Assembly (NCBI GenBank): GCA_964542755.1
Contig: CAZIWL010000028.1
Span: 1 to 41,181 of the forward strand
DNA length: 41,181 nucleotides
Direction: 5' to 3'
Origin: SKLM01 sp964542755
GTDB lineage: Bacteria > Chloroflexota > Anaerolineae > B4-G1
Position 1 is the stretch's first letter. Every line of letters begins with the position of its first letter. Below are positions 41,079 to 41,181 of this stretch, in pieces. The notes under the pieces are model-generated. The model saw only the letters and a program-made list of their open reading frames with translations, did not search any database and was not told the origin of the DNA. Both the position numbers and the translations under genes were made by a program.

Positions 41079-41181
41079 GTTTCCCTCCTACTGAATCTCA
41101 ATAATGGCTCATCGTGGCTGCAAACCACTTGCCGCGTGCGGGCGCGTTCACGTGCCCTCAGTTCTTTGGTGATCAGACGCA

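Noticed and set aside
1..41181. CRISPR array, insertion sequence, prophage or defence island
   Set aside because: I found no spaced direct repeats of CRISPR type, no transposase or integrase motif, and no recognised defence gene.

Overview
The window is a dense, GC-rich bacterial chromosome segment. It is made almost entirely of housekeeping and metabolic genes, with no phage, insertion sequence, integrase or CRISPR array that I can recognise. The best guess for the host is the phylum Chloroflexota (Anaerolineae-like). This is inference from protein style: Thr/Pro-rich linkers behind membrane anchors, a 7TM-GAF-HTH regulator, an FMN-riboswitch RibXY-type ABC transporter, and a membrane-anchored YvcK heading a glycolytic operon. 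No rRNA or marker tree was available to test it.

Layout. 1-245: the 3' part of tRNA-His and a complete tRNA-Arg, each followed by a terminator. 456-686: a remnant of saccharopine dehydrogenase. 683-6085 (minus): an operon yvcK-gap-pgk-tpiA-M50-like protease, driven by a near-consensus promoter whose -35 lies inside an inverted repeat. 6555-9593 (minus): a flavin-type ABC transporter (permease, lipoprotein, ATPase) behind an FMN riboswitch with its own promoter, terminator and readable antiterminator. About 9780-10105: a broken VOC/glyoxalase gene. 10200-12679 (minus): threonine-to-glycine catabolism (tdh, kbl), divergent from a GH36 alpha-galactosidase. 15006-17949: a DUF4352-like membrane protein and a 7TM PP2C/SpoIIE-type phosphatase. 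18081-20268: endonuclease III, a YraN-family protein and MiaA. 20364-28871: GNAT acetyltransferase, 7TM-GAF-HTH regulator, S1-repeat protein, FtsK and topoisomerase I. 28868-30010: DNA polymerase IV, overlapping topA. 30035-30538 (minus): DUF1622 lipoprotein. 30858-35621: nicotinate phosphoribosyltransferase, RecD2 helicase and an HD hydrolase. 35621-41078 (minus): stress operon dnaK-grpE-dnaJ-merR/hspR-htrA, ending in a strong terminator.

How the genes work together. The first operon joins lower glycolysis to YvcK, a carbon and cell-envelope regulator. The second imports a flavin or precursor and is switched off by FMN. The third degrades threonine. The right half is mainly genome maintenance (Nth, FtsK, TopA, DinB, RecD2) and protein quality control (DnaK system, HtrA). 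The least ordinary elements are regulatory: the palindrome on the glycolytic -35, the duplicated 9-mer that makes the riboswitch antiterminator, 13-bp tandem repeats between the transporter genes, a 34-bp perfect palindrome between grpE and dnaJ, and a membrane regulator with a GAF domain but no kinase. I did not find a clear new defence or mobile system.
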